Assembly (NCBI RefSeq): GCF_030056795.1
Contig: NZ_JASHKQ010000001.1
Location: 558,001-622,000, forward strand
Origin: Rhodococcus sp. IEGM 1381
GTDB taxonomy: Bacteria; Actinomycetota; Actinomycetes; Mycobacteriales; Mycobacteriaceae
Direction of reading: 5' to 3'
Length of the DNA stretch: 64,000 nt
The translations under genes and the position numbers were made by a program. How positions within the stretch are numbered: position 1 is the stretch's first letter; every line of letters begins with the position of its first letter. Below, one piece after another: positions 48,466 through 57,915 of the stretch. Under the pieces are notes generated by a model. It ran no database searches, was not told where the DNA came from, and saw only the letters and a list, made by a program, of their open reading frames with translations.

Positions 48466-49620
48466 CTACGTGCGCTCGGTGTGTTTCGGTAGTCTGCCGC
48501 GCAGTCTCATTGCTTCGCGGACACGATGCTGTGCCGTGGTTCGGGCCACGTGATGTGTTGTCTGCGAGTGGGCGGTCGATGCTTCGAGTGTTTCGATGGT
48601 GCTGGCGCGGAGCTTGGTGGAGATCGACTCGAACACGGCGGCTGTTGCTGGTCGAATTCCGGAGTATCGGGCGTCCATCGCTACGGCGGCGGCGACGACA
48701 CCGCCGGCGTTGGCGATGAAGTCGGGTACAACGGTGATACCTCGCTCGAACAGCACTTGTTGCGCTTGCGGGCTGCTCGGCAGGTTCGCGCCTTCGACCA
48801 CGATCTTCGCCGGTAGTGTCGCGGCCAGGTCGGCGTCGATGACGTCCTGCAGTGCGGCTGGAATGAGAATGTCCGCAGAAATGGTCAGCTCTTCCTGGGG
48901 GGCGAGTGGTTTCGCTGCAGAGTTGTAGTGTGTGACCAGCTCGTCGCCGAGATGGTCACGCAGTTCGAGTAGTTCGGCGACGTTGAGGCCGTCAGGATTG
49001 TGTAGTCCACCGCGGGAGGTCGACACGGCGACCACGTTGGCACCGAGTTGCGTGAGGCGTCTGGCTGTTGCGGCGCCGACTGCGCCGAATCCTTGTATCG
49101 AGACGCTGAGCGTTTTGATGTCGAGCCCAAGTGCTTGCGCTGCGGCGTCGGCTGATTCGGCGACTCCGTGGCCGGTGACACCGAGTTGGTCGTAGGGGAG
49201 CCCACCTAATGCGTGTGGTGTGCCGACCGCACCGCCTCTGCCGCCGACTTCGTCGAGCATGATTGCCGCATCGTCTTCGGTCAGACCGACGTCCAAGCCG
49301 AATACGTACTCCTCGGGGACCTCGTTGCGCAGTGCACGAACGAAGGATCGCAGTACCGCTTCTTTCGAGGTTGCATTCGGGTCGGCACAGATACCGGCCT
49401 TGGCGCCGCCGTAGAAGAGGTCGACTCCGGCCCACTTCCATGTCATGTTGCGTGCCAGACGAGCAACTTCGTCGACGCTGACGGTGGTGGACATGCGTGT
49501 GCCGCCCTTACCCATCCCGCGCGCAGTGTTGTCGATTACCAGTACTCCGCGCATGCCGGTGCGTGAATCAGAGACGCATACGATTTTCTCTGGGCCCCAC
49601 TCATCGATCAGATCGAACAT
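48466..49620 (-). CDS. Glu/Leu/Phe/Val-type amino acid dehydrogenase
   Basis: A 384-residue NAD(P)-dependent oxidative deaminase of the leucine/valine dehydrogenase size class. The substrate-carboxylate lysine is in GMGKGGTRM (about 38) and the catalytic lysine in VDLFYGGAKAGI (about 73). The Rossmann motif GFGAVGAATARRL is near 175, and PDFIANAGGVV is near 300. The last 50 residues are His/Thr/Arg-rich. It lies 28 bases downstream of the ALDH7 gene. Context suggests L-2-aminoadipate as substrate, giving 2-oxoadipate, but this is inference; branched-chain amino acids or glutamate are alternatives. Confidence 0.85.
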   Translation of the reverse strand: MFDLIDEWGPEKIVCVSDSRTGMRGVLVIDNTARGMGKGGTRMSTTVSVDEVARLARNMTWKWAGVDLFYGGAKAGICADPNATSKEAVLRSFVRALRNEVPEEYVFGLDVGLTEDDAAIMLDEVGGRGGAVGTPHALGGLPYDQLGVTGHGVAESADAAAQALGLDIKTLSVSIQGFGAVGAATARRLTQLGANVVAVSTSRGGLHNPDGLNVAELLELRDHLGDELVTHYNSAAKPLAPQEELTISADILIPAALQDVIDADLAATLPAKIVVEGANLPSSPQAQQVLFERGITVVPDFIANAGGVVAAAVAMDARYSGIRPATAAVFESISTKLRASTIETLEASTAHSQTTHHVARTTAQHRVREAMRLRGRLPKHTERT

Positions 49621-49648
49621 CGTTGTTCTCCTTGTAATTCGAAGATGG

Positions 49649-51202
49649 TCACGCGAAGCTGACGCCTTGAGCTAAGGGAAGCTCACGGGAGTAGTTGATG
49701 GTGTTGGTGGCGCGGCGCATATATGCGCGCCAGGCGTCCGAGCCGGACTCACGTCCGCCGCCGGTCGTCTTCTCGCCGCCGAAGGCTCCGCCGATCTCGG
49801 CTCCGGAGGTTCCGATGTTGACGTTGATGATGCCGCAGTCCGATCCGTCGGCGGCGATGAATTGCTCGGCTTCTCGCTGATCGGTAGTGAAGATCGACGA
49901 CGACAATCCTTGGGGCACGTCATTGTGCAGTGCGACAGCCTCTTCGAACGTGTCGTATGTCAGGACGTAAAGGATCGGTGCAAAAGTTTCTTCCTTCACG
50001 ATCTCGCTCTGGCCGGGCATCTTTACGATGGCCGGCTCGACGTAGTAGCTGTCTTCGTTACTGTCGCGGCGGACACCGCCGACGAGAATTCTGCCGCCTT
50101 GCTCGACAGCTTTGCCCAGTGCAGCCGCCATGTTTGCGTGTGACTTGCTGTCGATCAGAGGCCCGACCAGGATTCCGTCGGTGAATGGGTCGCCGATAGG
50201 CAGTCGCCCGTATACCTGGGTGAGTCGATCGATGAGTTCGTCGGCGACGTCGGTGTGCACGATGACGCGGCGCATGCTGGTGCACCGCTGGCCGGCGGTG
50301 CCCGCGGCAGCGAACACGATGCCGCGGGTGGCGATGTCGAGGTCGGCGGAAGGTGTGACCACTGCCGCGTTGTTACCGCCGAGTTCGAGGATGGCGCGGC
50401 CGAACCGGGCAGCGACCCGTGGTGCGATCTGCTCGCCCATACGCTCGGAGCCGGTGGCGCTGATCAGAGGAACTTTGGGGCTGTCGATGAGGGCCTGTGT
50501 GTCGGCAGCGCTCGCGGACACGAGGACGTTCAGGTTGGCCGGGGCTCCGGATTCGGAGGCTGCGCGATCGAACAGGGCGCTGCACGCCGCGGCCGTGAGC
50601 GTAGTGAGCTGTGCGGGCTTCCAGACAACGGTGTCGCCGGCAACGATGGCAATTGCGGTGTTCCAGGACCAGACAGCTGCCGGGAAGTTGAATGCCGACA
50701 CGACACCGACCACACCGAGTGGATGCCACGTCTCCTGCAACCGGTGGCCCGGGCGCTCCGATGGCATGGTCCGCCCATCGAGCTGACGAGACAGTCCTAC
50801 AGCGAAGTCGCAGATGTCGATCATTTCCTGCACCTCTCCGAGCGCTTCGGAGCGGATCTTGCCTACCTCGATACTGATGAGGTCTGCGACGTCTTCTTTG
50901 TGCTCGGTCAGTAATTCGCCGAGACGCTTGATCAGAAAGCCGCGGACCGGCGCCGGGACGGTTCGCCACCGCAGGAACGCCTCGTGCGCGTCGTCGATTG
51001 CCTTCTCGACGTCGGCAGCGTCGGCAGCTGGATAGTCGAAGAGGGCCTCGCCCGTGATCGGTGTTCGGGTGGTGATCGAAGTCTTGACAGTGGCGTCGAG
51101 GATAGTCAAGTCGACCCCGCATCGTTGCAAGCTGCTGCGCGCCGAATCGCGCAACTGATCTGTAGTCGGCAGAGCTATCGAGGTGGACAGTGAGGCGCTC
51201 AT
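49649..51202 (-). CDS. amaB: ALDH7-type L-aminoadipate semialdehyde / piperideine-6-carboxylate dehydrogenase
   Basis: A 517-residue aldehyde dehydrogenase of the antiquitin/AmaB group, which oxidises L-2-aminoadipate 6-semialdehyde (in equilibrium with piperideine-6-carboxylate) to L-2-aminoadipate. Visible features are WHPLGVVGVVSAFNFPAAVWSWNTAIA (about 150), the general base Glu in ILELGGNNAAVV (about 270), the nucleophile Cys in GTAGQRCTSMRRV (about 305) and GCIN-like GIINVNIGTSGAEIGGAFGGEK (about 460). The ATG at 51202 follows AGGAG and overlaps the hglS stop by four bases. The assignment rests on the subfamily and on its coupling to hglS. Confidence 0.87.
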   Translation of the reverse strand: MSASLSTSIALPTTDQLRDSARSSLQRCGVDLTILDATVKTSITTRTPITGEALFDYPAADAADVEKAIDDAHEAFLRWRTVPAPVRGFLIKRLGELLTEHKEDVADLISIEVGKIRSEALGEVQEMIDICDFAVGLSRQLDGRTMPSERPGHRLQETWHPLGVVGVVSAFNFPAAVWSWNTAIAIVAGDTVVWKPAQLTTLTAAACSALFDRAASESGAPANLNVLVSASAADTQALIDSPKVPLISATGSERMGEQIAPRVAARFGRAILELGGNNAAVVTPSADLDIATRGIVFAAAGTAGQRCTSMRRVIVHTDVADELIDRLTQVYGRLPIGDPFTDGILVGPLIDSKSHANMAAALGKAVEQGGRILVGGVRRDSNEDSYYVEPAIVKMPGQSEIVKEETFAPILYVLTYDTFEEAVALHNDVPQGLSSSIFTTDQREAEQFIAADGSDCGIINVNIGTSGAEIGGAFGGEKTTGGGRESGSDAWRAYMRRATNTINYSRELPLAQGVSFA

Positions 51203-52650
51203 CGGTTTGACTCCTGGGGGGTTGTCGATGGGGTTGGTTCGATCGGCCAAGCGAGGCCTAAGTGTTCGGCTGCTGCGGTAAGCGATGCGCGCCTGATTTC
51301 TGAGTAGAGCTCGTACGGGTCGTGAACTGTGCGGCCGAGCACTCCGGCCATCCAGTCGGCATTGATCTGATCGGTACTCGTCTGGGTAAGATCCCTGCGA
51401 CCTTCCGAGGTCAGATTGGACTGAAAGATCCCCGCAGCGGACTTCGGTAAAAAGTCTTCGTAGACAATGGGATCAGGGCGAAGCCACCCCTGCGCGATCA
51501 TACCGCTGAGCGAGGCGCTCGGCACGGATCCGTCGGCACGTCTGTCTGTCGGTGTGAAAGTGAAGTAGGCCAAATCATCAAGCGCCAGAACATATTCGGT
51601 GGCCGGGACGTTCTTGTTCCACAACGCCGCTGCGATGGTCGTTCGGTCCGACGCCGTGACCGGTCCGTGCACTGCTGCTTCGCGTACGGCCTGTTCTATG
51701 TCACCGGTGAGCCGGTCGTAGACGCCTCTACCGCGGGGTGTTGCTGCGATTCCGCGGGCTTCGACTTCACCGAAGCGCACTCGCAGAGAGCCCTTCACGA
51801 CAGTGCCGTCCGACTCGCGGAACACTCTGGGCTCGGCCAACGCGCGGAACGAAGTTTGGCGGAGCAGAAGATCGGGTCCGTTCCATCGGGGAGGTCCCTG
51901 GATAGTTTCGATCATCTCGATCCCCCGGCGTTGCATCTGCTCGTACAGCGAATCGATGTCGAGTACACGAGGGGTCAGATGATTGATGTGGGTACTTGTC
52001 ACGCCTCCGATATCTGCGGCCACTGATGAGACCTGTTCGAGTTCGCGGTACCAGGCTCGATCGACGGCAGCAGGCGAAAGCTCGAATGCACTCGTCGCCA
52101 GCCGCAAGAAGGTTTCGGAATCCTTCTCGTCCAGTCCTCCGTATGTTTCGGCGCGATCTGCTAAGACGAGTAGCTCTGGCTCGAACAACCGGCGTCGTCC
52201 CAGAAAGTTGTCGAGACGCTGTTGAAGATCGGCAGAGAAGAACCGGCGATCGGAGGGTACGAGCATCGAGGTGAATACCCGGAAAGGGTTGCGTGCAAGT
52301 TCTTCCGCTTCAATCGGACGGAAGGCAGTCGACACGACCGGAACAGAAGATGAAGACGCCTCACGTAGATCGTAGAAGCCCACGGGATGCATACCCATTC
52401 CGCCGAATATCCGTGCAACCTGTGCAAGCTCGTCAGGGGTGCCAACCCGGATGGCTCCGTGACGCTCAGCGGTGACCCGCGCAGCAGATCCGAGGCGTTC
52501 GCCGACGACTCCTTGGTTAGTCAACACTTTCTTGTTGACTGCGTTGGCGACCTCGAGCATTGATGCGTACGCAGGCACTTCGTGTCCGTACAAGTCGGAC
52601 AGACGCCGCGCAAACTCCGCCCGCAGTTCCCATTGCTGAATAATTGGCAT
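51199..52650 (-). CDS. hglS: 2-oxoadipate dioxygenase/decarboxylase, HglS-like (DUF1338)
   Basis: HglS of Pseudomonas putida converts 2-oxoadipate and O2 to D-2-hydroxyglutarate and CO2 with a mononuclear metal. The 483-residue protein aligns by motif throughout: ERHGAIRVGTPDELAQVARIF (metal His and neighbouring Arg), GMGMHPVGFYDL, STAFRP, THINHLTPRVLDID (second His), LLRQTSFRAL, RFGEVEARGIAATPRGRGVYD (Glu ligand), YEDFLPKSAAGIFQSNL. The ATG at 52650 has GGAG nine bases upstream; a GTG at 52737 is in frame but adds unrelated residues. It is coupled to amaB by ATGA, which makes the lysine pathway assignment strong. Confidence 0.9.
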   Translation of the reverse strand: MPIIQQWELRAEFARRLSDLYGHEVPAYASMLEVANAVNKKVLTNQGVVGERLGSAARVTAERHGAIRVGTPDELAQVARIFGGMGMHPVGFYDLREASSSSVPVVSTAFRPIEAEELARNPFRVFTSMLVPSDRRFFSADLQQRLDNFLGRRRLFEPELLVLADRAETYGGLDEKDSETFLRLATSAFELSPAAVDRAWYRELEQVSSVAADIGGVTSTHINHLTPRVLDIDSLYEQMQRRGIEMIETIQGPPRWNGPDLLLRQTSFRALAEPRVFRESDGTVVKGSLRVRFGEVEARGIAATPRGRGVYDRLTGDIEQAVREAAVHGPVTASDRTTIAAALWNKNVPATEYVLALDDLAYFTFTPTDRRADGSVPSASLSGMIAQGWLRPDPIVYEDFLPKSAAGIFQSNLTSEGRRDLTQTSTDQINADWMAGVLGRTVHDPYELYSEIRRASLTAAAEHLGLAWPIEPTPSTTPQESNR

Positions 52651-52987
52651 GACTTGCGGCTCCAGGATTCGATTCGCGGGTCGGCAGGACAAATGAATTT
52701 CAATAAGTTCTTTTCGAAAGACAGACGCACTATCCACAGGTTGCGATGCGTGCAGTAGTCTTGGATATCCTGCAATCTTGACTGATTGAGCTGTTCGGCG
52801 CCAGCGCGGAAAACTTACAGCCTCTTTAACTAATGCTGTGGGATACGTCAGAAATAGTCTTGACTTTTACCCGTGCCGCAAACCCCGCATGGGCTCGGAT
52901 TCCTATGATGCGTTTGAGCGGACGGTGCATCCAATTTCGGTACCAAAAATCGGAGATTTGTCTGTTGGTCGCAGCGATGCAATGACG
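52651..52987 (-). other. Intergenic region upstream of hglS
   Basis: A 337-base gap of noticeably lower G+C, downstream of the lysR stop and upstream of hglS. It should hold the hglS-amaB promoter. CTATCCACA near 52730 is one base off a DnaA box but isolated. I see no gene in it and no certain promoter. Confidence 0.55.
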
Positions 52988-53965
52988 CTAAGAGCTTCGA
53001 TCACCGAACGTGATGGCGATGGGACTGTCCAACCGTGATGCAAAAGCTTTGTTCGTCCAGGCCACAAAATCGTCGGCGGCTTGGTCGAGCGCGTTGACAG
53101 CTGCGCCGATCAACGGGTTTGTGTCGGCTCGTCGGTAGACCACGTGGACGCGTCGACGTGGAGGAACGGGCCCGATGCGATGAAGCTGAATAGATCGGTC
53201 GATGCCCAGTGCCAAAGCCGGGACCACCGCAAGTCCGAGCCCCTGCTTCACCAGGCCACGGACGACGTCGAAGTCATTGCTGGTGAACATGACCTGGGGC
53301 ACGAACCCGGCGGCCGCGCAGACCCGGTAGAAGTTTTCGGACCCGTCGGAACCCACGCGGTTGGTGACCCATTTGCGCTCGGTCGCGTCGGTGAGAACCA
53401 GCCGGTCATCGGGTGGGCTGGGCCCTTGTCCCCCTTCGATAACCACTAATTCCTCGTCGAGGATGGTACGAACGATGTTGTCCCCCGCCCATGTTCTCGG
53501 AACCAAGCCGTATTCCATTACGACTCCCAGGTCGACCTTGCCCTCGGCTACTGCCGAGGTCATGTCGTGTTGCAAGAGTCCTTCGTCTTCGACTGTGATC
53601 TTGGCACCTGGGTGCGAGAGGACTAACCGCGACAGGGCTGCTGGAACAAGCTGAGCCCCTGCCGTACCGGAGGCCCCCACTCGTAGCCTGCCTTTGGTTC
53701 CCAAGGCGTAGGTCTGCATCTCGTCCTCGGCCTCGCCGCTTCGTACAATGATTGCGTCGGCATGTTTGACAAGAGCGTCACCTGCGGGGGTTGGCCAAAT
53801 GCTTCGTGGGCCTCGTTCGAAGAGAGGTACACCCACAGACTTTTCCAGGGCCGCGATCTGCTGGGACACGGCCGACGTGGTGTACCCAAGTTCTTTCGCT
53901 GCGCTGCTCAGGGAACCGACTCTGATCACCATTCGGAGAGTGTGGAGATGAACGAGGTTCAACAT
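52988..53965 (-). CDS. LysR-type transcriptional regulator
   Basis: A 325-residue regulator. The winged helix-turn-helix at 1-60 reads HLHTLRMVIRVGSLSSAAKELGYTTSAVSQQIAALEKSVGVPLFERG. The periplasmic-binding-like effector domain spans about 90-300 (GRLRVGASGTAGAQLVPAAL, VDLGVVMEYG). It is the last gene of the operon starting at the FAD oxidoreductase, overlapping the racemase stop by seven bases, and lies upstream of hglS-amaB on the same strand. It probably controls these genes in response to a pathway intermediate; the effector is unknown. Confidence 0.9.
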   Translation of the reverse strand: MLNLVHLHTLRMVIRVGSLSSAAKELGYTTSAVSQQIAALEKSVGVPLFERGPRSIWPTPAGDALVKHADAIIVRSGEAEDEMQTYALGTKGRLRVGASGTAGAQLVPAALSRLVLSHPGAKITVEDEGLLQHDMTSAVAEGKVDLGVVMEYGLVPRTWAGDNIVRTILDEELVVIEGGQGPSPPDDRLVLTDATERKWVTNRVGSDGSENFYRVCAAAGFVPQVMFTSNDFDVVRGLVKQGLGLAVVPALALGIDRSIQLHRIGPVPPRRRVHVVYRRADTNPLIGAAVNALDQAADDFVAWTNKAFASRLDSPIAITFGDRSS

Positions 53966-54705
53966 ATGGAGCTCCTCGGTAGATGTGCTCGCCGGGATCC
54001 TGCATGTAACCAGTCAATCAGTGTGAGCGCATCCCACACCGGCTTCTCAGTTGCAACACCTATAGCGTCGGCATAGGGAGGAAGGTTGGTGCATTCGAGA
54101 AGAAACGCGCCGATGTTGGGGAACCGTTCGACGGCTTGCTCGGCCAGCGCCACAATTTCGTGTTCGGCGACAGTAGGATCGAGTGCGAATTTCTCATCGA
54201 CCAATGCGGGGTACAAGTGTTGAGTGTCCTGAAAACCGACCAGGAGGAGCCGCTGCCTGTGACTTTCGGACACTCCGACAGCATCGAGATGTGCAATTGA
54301 CAACGTCGTAGCGTTTGCCGTGAGAACACAAAGCCTCTCGTCCGGTCTTAAAAGCGAGAGGATCAGAGGAATCTGAAGCAGACTTGATGTGGCAACGGGA
54401 ATGCTCACTGCAGCAGCGAGCGGGTGCTGATAGATCGACAGAAAGCCACAGCTCGAAGCTACTGCGGAAACGCCTGACTGCTCGAGTTGACGGGCGGTGT
54501 CAACGAAGTGATCACACAAACCTGCGGCACCGAATTCGACTACCTGGGAGTTTCGTGCGCCCGAGGTGACCGCGAGAGCCACTGGGTAGTGATAACTATC
54601 GCGGTTACCGATGTCGCCGACAGGTCGTGTGAGCGAGTTGTCGAGCATGATGATGCCAACACCTTCATTGGACTGCCCACCGCCCGTCGCTTCGACCCCC
54701 GTCAT
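53959..54705 (-). CDS. Asp/Glu/hydantoin racemase-family protein
   Basis: A 248-residue member of the aspartate/glutamate racemase superfamily. Both catalytic-cysteine regions are present: VAVASSCGFLSIYQ-like (about 95) and GAFLLECTNLPPYADAIG (about 215). This fits two-base racemase chemistry rather than the single-Cys decarboxylases. The start ATG overlaps the transporter stop (ATGA). In this operon a racemase for lysine, pipecolate or another amino acid would interconvert the D and L forms before oxidation; the substrate is inferred only. Confidence 0.78.
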   Translation of the reverse strand: MTGVEATGGGQSNEGVGIIMLDNSLTRPVGDIGNRDSYHYPVALAVTSGARNSQVVEFGAAGLCDHFVDTARQLEQSGVSAVASSCGFLSIYQHPLAAAVSIPVATSSLLQIPLILSLLRPDERLCVLTANATTLSIAHLDAVGVSESHRQRLLLVGFQDTQHLYPALVDEKFALDPTVAEHEIVALAEQAVERFPNIGAFLLECTNLPPYADAIGVATEKPVWDALTLIDWLHAGSRRAHLPRSSIC

Positions 54706-56045
54706 TCTGCGGCCAGATCCACTCGGAACGTCTCCTTGAGAGCAAAGACACAGGCCAGGGAGATCACGGCACCAATCATGACATAAAAGGAGACTGCGAA
54801 AGTGGCACCTGTCGCACTGACAAGCGCGCCGGCCACGAGTGGTGCCGGGGCTCCTGAGACCACGGAAGATCCCTGGTAGGCAATCGAGCAGCCTGTGTAC
54901 CGATAGCGGGTCGGGTACTGCTCGGTGTACATCGGGCCCTGGATCGAACCGGGGAGCGCCCATCCGAACACAAGACCTAGGGCGATAGCAACGATAATCA
55001 CGATGTTATTGCGGGTGTCCAAAAGCCAAAAGAACGGAAATGCGTACAGACCGATCAGCAGGGTGCCGGCTGCGTAGATCGGGCGTCGGCCGAATCTGTC
55101 GGAAAGAGACGCGTAGAACGGCATCGCCACCAGACACAGGCCTGCTCCAACTAGCACGCCGGTCAACGGAACCGATCGCGAGATATTCAGCTCCGTCGTT
55201 ACGTATACCAAAGAGTAGACCGTAAAGAGAAAGTATCCGATGGTGTTTGCGAATTGCACAAATATGAGCAAGAAAGTAACTTTCTTCTTGTGCTCCCACA
55301 CCTCTGCTACTGGTCGTCGGGTCACTTTTCCAGACTTCTGAGCAGATTCGAAGTGAGGGGTTTCACCTTGTTTGAGGCGTACGTACAGTCCTACCCCGAC
55401 TATGAGGGCGCTCATCAAGAATGGCACTCGCCAACCCCAGCTGAGAAACTGCTCGTTGGGGAGTAGCCCGAACAGTGCCAGCATGCCAGCGGACGCGAGC
55501 TGTCCAGCAGGGACTCCGAGCTGCGTCGACACCGCGTAGAAGCCTCGTTTTTCGGTCGGTGCGGATTCCATTACCAGGAGCGAAGCTCCACCCCACTCGC
55601 CGCCCATAGCGACACCTTGGATGATGCGCAAAAGAACGAGAATGATGGGGGCGGCAATGCCGATTTGGGCCGCCGACGGCAGGCACCCGATCAGGAAGGT
55701 GCCGACACCCATCATGAGAAGAGTGACGACGAGTGCATTTTTTCGACTGACTCGGTCGCCGATCTGACCGAAAATTATGCCGCCGAGCGGCCGGAAAAAG
55801 AATGCGACGCCGAAGCTCGCCAAGGATGCCAAGGTGCCGGCCGTGGTCCCCATTCCTTCGAAGAACACTTTGGGGAAAACAAGGGCGGCGGCGCTTCCGT
55901 ATAGAAAGTAGTCGTACCATTCGGCTGAGGTGCCGAGGAAGCTGGATTTGGCTGCTTGAATAGCCGTTTTTCGGGTGATTGCGTTTTCAATCGCGGACTC
56001 CTCCGGGCTGCCGGGGATGGGGCCAGTACGATGTACAGTGGACAT
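54702..56045 (-). CDS. MFS transporter of the metabolite:H+ symporter type
   Basis: A 447-residue, 12-helix transporter of the MHS subfamily (proline/betaine, shikimate and ketoglutarate type). Typical are the N-terminal SSFLGTSAEWYDYFLYGSAAALVF, the loop GQIGDRVSRKNALVVTLLMMGVGTFLIG, RIIQGVAMGGEWGGASLLVMES and the second-half loop SDRFGRRPIYAAGTLLIG. It is a likely importer of the amino or organic acid degraded by this locus. It overlaps the racemase by four bases and follows the ThDP enzyme by 81 bases. Confidence 0.87.
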   Translation of the reverse strand: MSTVHRTGPIPGSPEESAIENAITRKTAIQAAKSSFLGTSAEWYDYFLYGSAAALVFPKVFFEGMGTTAGTLASLASFGVAFFFRPLGGIIFGQIGDRVSRKNALVVTLLMMGVGTFLIGCLPSAAQIGIAAPIILVLLRIIQGVAMGGEWGGASLLVMESAPTEKRGFYAVSTQLGVPAGQLASAGMLALFGLLPNEQFLSWGWRVPFLMSALIVGVGLYVRLKQGETPHFESAQKSGKVTRRPVAEVWEHKKKVTFLLIFVQFANTIGYFLFTVYSLVYVTTELNISRSVPLTGVLVGAGLCLVAMPFYASLSDRFGRRPIYAAGTLLIGLYAFPFFWLLDTRNNIVIIVAIALGLVFGWALPGSIQGPMYTEQYPTRYRYTGCSIAYQGSSVVSGAPAPLVAGALVSATGATFAVSFYVMIGAVISLACVFALKETFRVDLAAE

Positions 56046-56126
56046 AGCGGGCTCTCTTCATTCAGGTGTGACGCGTGAAATAAACGTATCTGGATGTCGG
56101 ACAGCAATCCAAGGTCAGGCAAACCC

Positions 56127-57884
56127 CTAGTAAACCGGTCGGTCTTTGGCACCTCCGTCGAGTGCCGCCTGCCATGGGGCGACGGGTGGCGGTGCGTCCT
56201 GGTGCTCGGGAACAGGTACGTGAATAACCGTGGGTCCTTCGCGATGCAGTGATTCAAGAGCCAGCTTCTTCAGCTGAGCGACGTCGGTTGCAAGGTACCC
56301 CGGTAGGCCCATGCCGTGTGCGAGTACCGCTGGGTCGATCGGCCCTGGTTCGGTGGCGAAGTACTTCTGTTGGAGAAACAGGTGTTGAAGCATTTTGATC
56401 CAACCGAAGGACACATTGTCCAGGACGACGTAGGTGATCGGCAGGCTCAGCCGTTCGGCTGTCTCCCAGTCGCCGATCCCCATTGCGAGGCTGCCCTCTG
56501 TGGTGATGCAGAGCACTCGCTCGCCGGGATGGGCAATAGCAATGCCGATCGCTGCGGAGATCGAGTACCCCATGGGACCGTGTCCACGTGGGATCACGAC
56601 TCGCCAGGCTGTTCCGTCGGCCTCCCAGTAAGCAGCGAGGTTCGGTGTCGGAGTCCCGGGGTCTGCGGCAACCCAGGTGCTGGAGCCGAAGACCTCGTGC
56701 AATGCCTCGATCACTTTGCGTGGGTGAATCTTGCCCTCGGCAACAGAAACCTGTTGACCGCCGACTTTGTCGGCCCATGCCTGTCTGCGTTCAGCAATCC
56801 AGGCTTCGCGACTCGAAGTCAGAGTGGGACCGACAGCGGGAATGTTCTTGATCAGCTGGGTCAGGACGGTTGCGGCGTCTCCGGCGAGGGGTAGGCTCCC
56901 CTCAAAATTTCGACCGGCTCGTGCGCGATCGGAATCGATCTGTGCGACCCATTGGCCCGTTCTGCGAACAACGGTGAAGCCGTTGGTGTCGGTGGAGTTG
57001 GCTCGGCTTCCGACTATCAGGATTGCGTCGCTTCCGGTCAGGTACTCGTTGGCGTACCCGCGGCTTCCGTTGCCGCCCGCAACGCCGAGTGAGAGTGGGT
57101 GGTCCTCGGCAAGGGCACCCTTCCCGTGGATGGTGGTGGCTACGGGTATGCCGGCCTTCTCGGCGAAGGCTCGCAGCTCGGCCCAGGCACCCGACGTGTG
57201 TACACCACCGCCTGCAAGAATGGCAGGCCGCTCGGCCGCGGTAAGTCGTTCCGTAGCCTTACTCACCCGATCTTGGACAGCGGGGTATCGGTCGAGGGGA
57301 AAGTTGGAGCTACCGCCGGGCACTTGTGCGTCCGATGACTCGTCCAGGACGTCCTCGGGGAGTACGACGGCGACTGGGCCGGGTCGACCAGAAACTGCGG
57401 TCTCGATGGCCTCGGTAATAAGCGATGGAATGTCGGATGCTGTTTGCGCGGTCTTGCACCACTTTGTGACGCCCGCGAAGAGTGCCTCTTGATCGATCTC
57501 GGTTATGGCCCCAGAACCCCGGCTCGAGCGATGAATGTCCGTCGTAAAAACGAGCAAGGGGATCGACGCCGCCATGGCCTCACCCAATCCACTAGCGAGG
57601 TAGACCGCGCCGGCTCCGCTCGAGGCCTCGCAGACACCCACCTTGAGATGCGAGCGCGCGTACCCGTCTGCCATGTACGCAGCGTGCCGTTCGTCACGAG
57701 CTAGCACGTGGCGGATCTCGTTACTACGCAGGCGCAACTGCTCGTAAACGACGACACCTGTATCGCCAGGAACACCAAAAATAGTGTCGACGCCGTTGCG
57801 AACAAGCGTATCGATCAGAAGCTCGGCACCTGATCGGGCGGTGCGGTCGGCGCTCGGTACCTTGGTTAACTCATGGACGGTCAT
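56127..57884 (-). CDS. Thiamine-diphosphate-dependent enzyme, acetolactate-synthase-like
   Basis: A 585-residue ThDP enzyme of the acetolactate synthase/2-oxoacid decarboxylase superfamily. The N-terminal PYR domain has FGVPGDTGVVVYEQL and the catalytic Glu in ARDERHAAYMADGYAR (about 60). The middle domain is about 200-335. The PP domain has a variant ThDP/Mg motif: the GDG position reads TTEGSLAMGIGDWET, with VLDNVSFGW downstream. The GDG to EGS change is unusual. It starts at an ATG after AGGAC, 31 bases after the FAD oxidoreductase stop. A 2-oxo acid of the pathway is the natural guess for its substrate. Confidence 0.82.
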   Translation of the reverse strand: MTVHELTKVPSADRTARSGAELLIDTLVRNGVDTIFGVPGDTGVVVYEQLRLRSNEIRHVLARDERHAAYMADGYARSHLKVGVCEASSGAGAVYLASGLGEAMAASIPLLVFTTDIHRSSRGSGAITEIDQEALFAGVTKWCKTAQTASDIPSLITEAIETAVSGRPGPVAVVLPEDVLDESSDAQVPGGSSNFPLDRYPAVQDRVSKATERLTAAERPAILAGGGVHTSGAWAELRAFAEKAGIPVATTIHGKGALAEDHPLSLGVAGGNGSRGYANEYLTGSDAILIVGSRANSTDTNGFTVVRRTGQWVAQIDSDRARAGRNFEGSLPLAGDAATVLTQLIKNIPAVGPTLTSSREAWIAERRQAWADKVGGQQVSVAEGKIHPRKVIEALHEVFGSSTWVAADPGTPTPNLAAYWEADGTAWRVVIPRGHGPMGYSISAAIGIAIAHPGERVLCITTEGSLAMGIGDWETAERLSLPITYVVLDNVSFGWIKMLQHLFLQQKYFATEPGPIDPAVLAHGMGLPGYLATDVAQLKKLALESLHREGPTVIHVPVPEHQDAPPPVAPWQAALDGGAKDRPVY

Positions 57885-57915
57885 TATGAAGAGTCCTAAC
57901 TGATCGGGGGTAGTG

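Noticed and set aside
52729..52738. Near DnaA box upstream of hglS
   Set aside because: One mismatch and isolated, more than 40 kb from the origin; likely chance.
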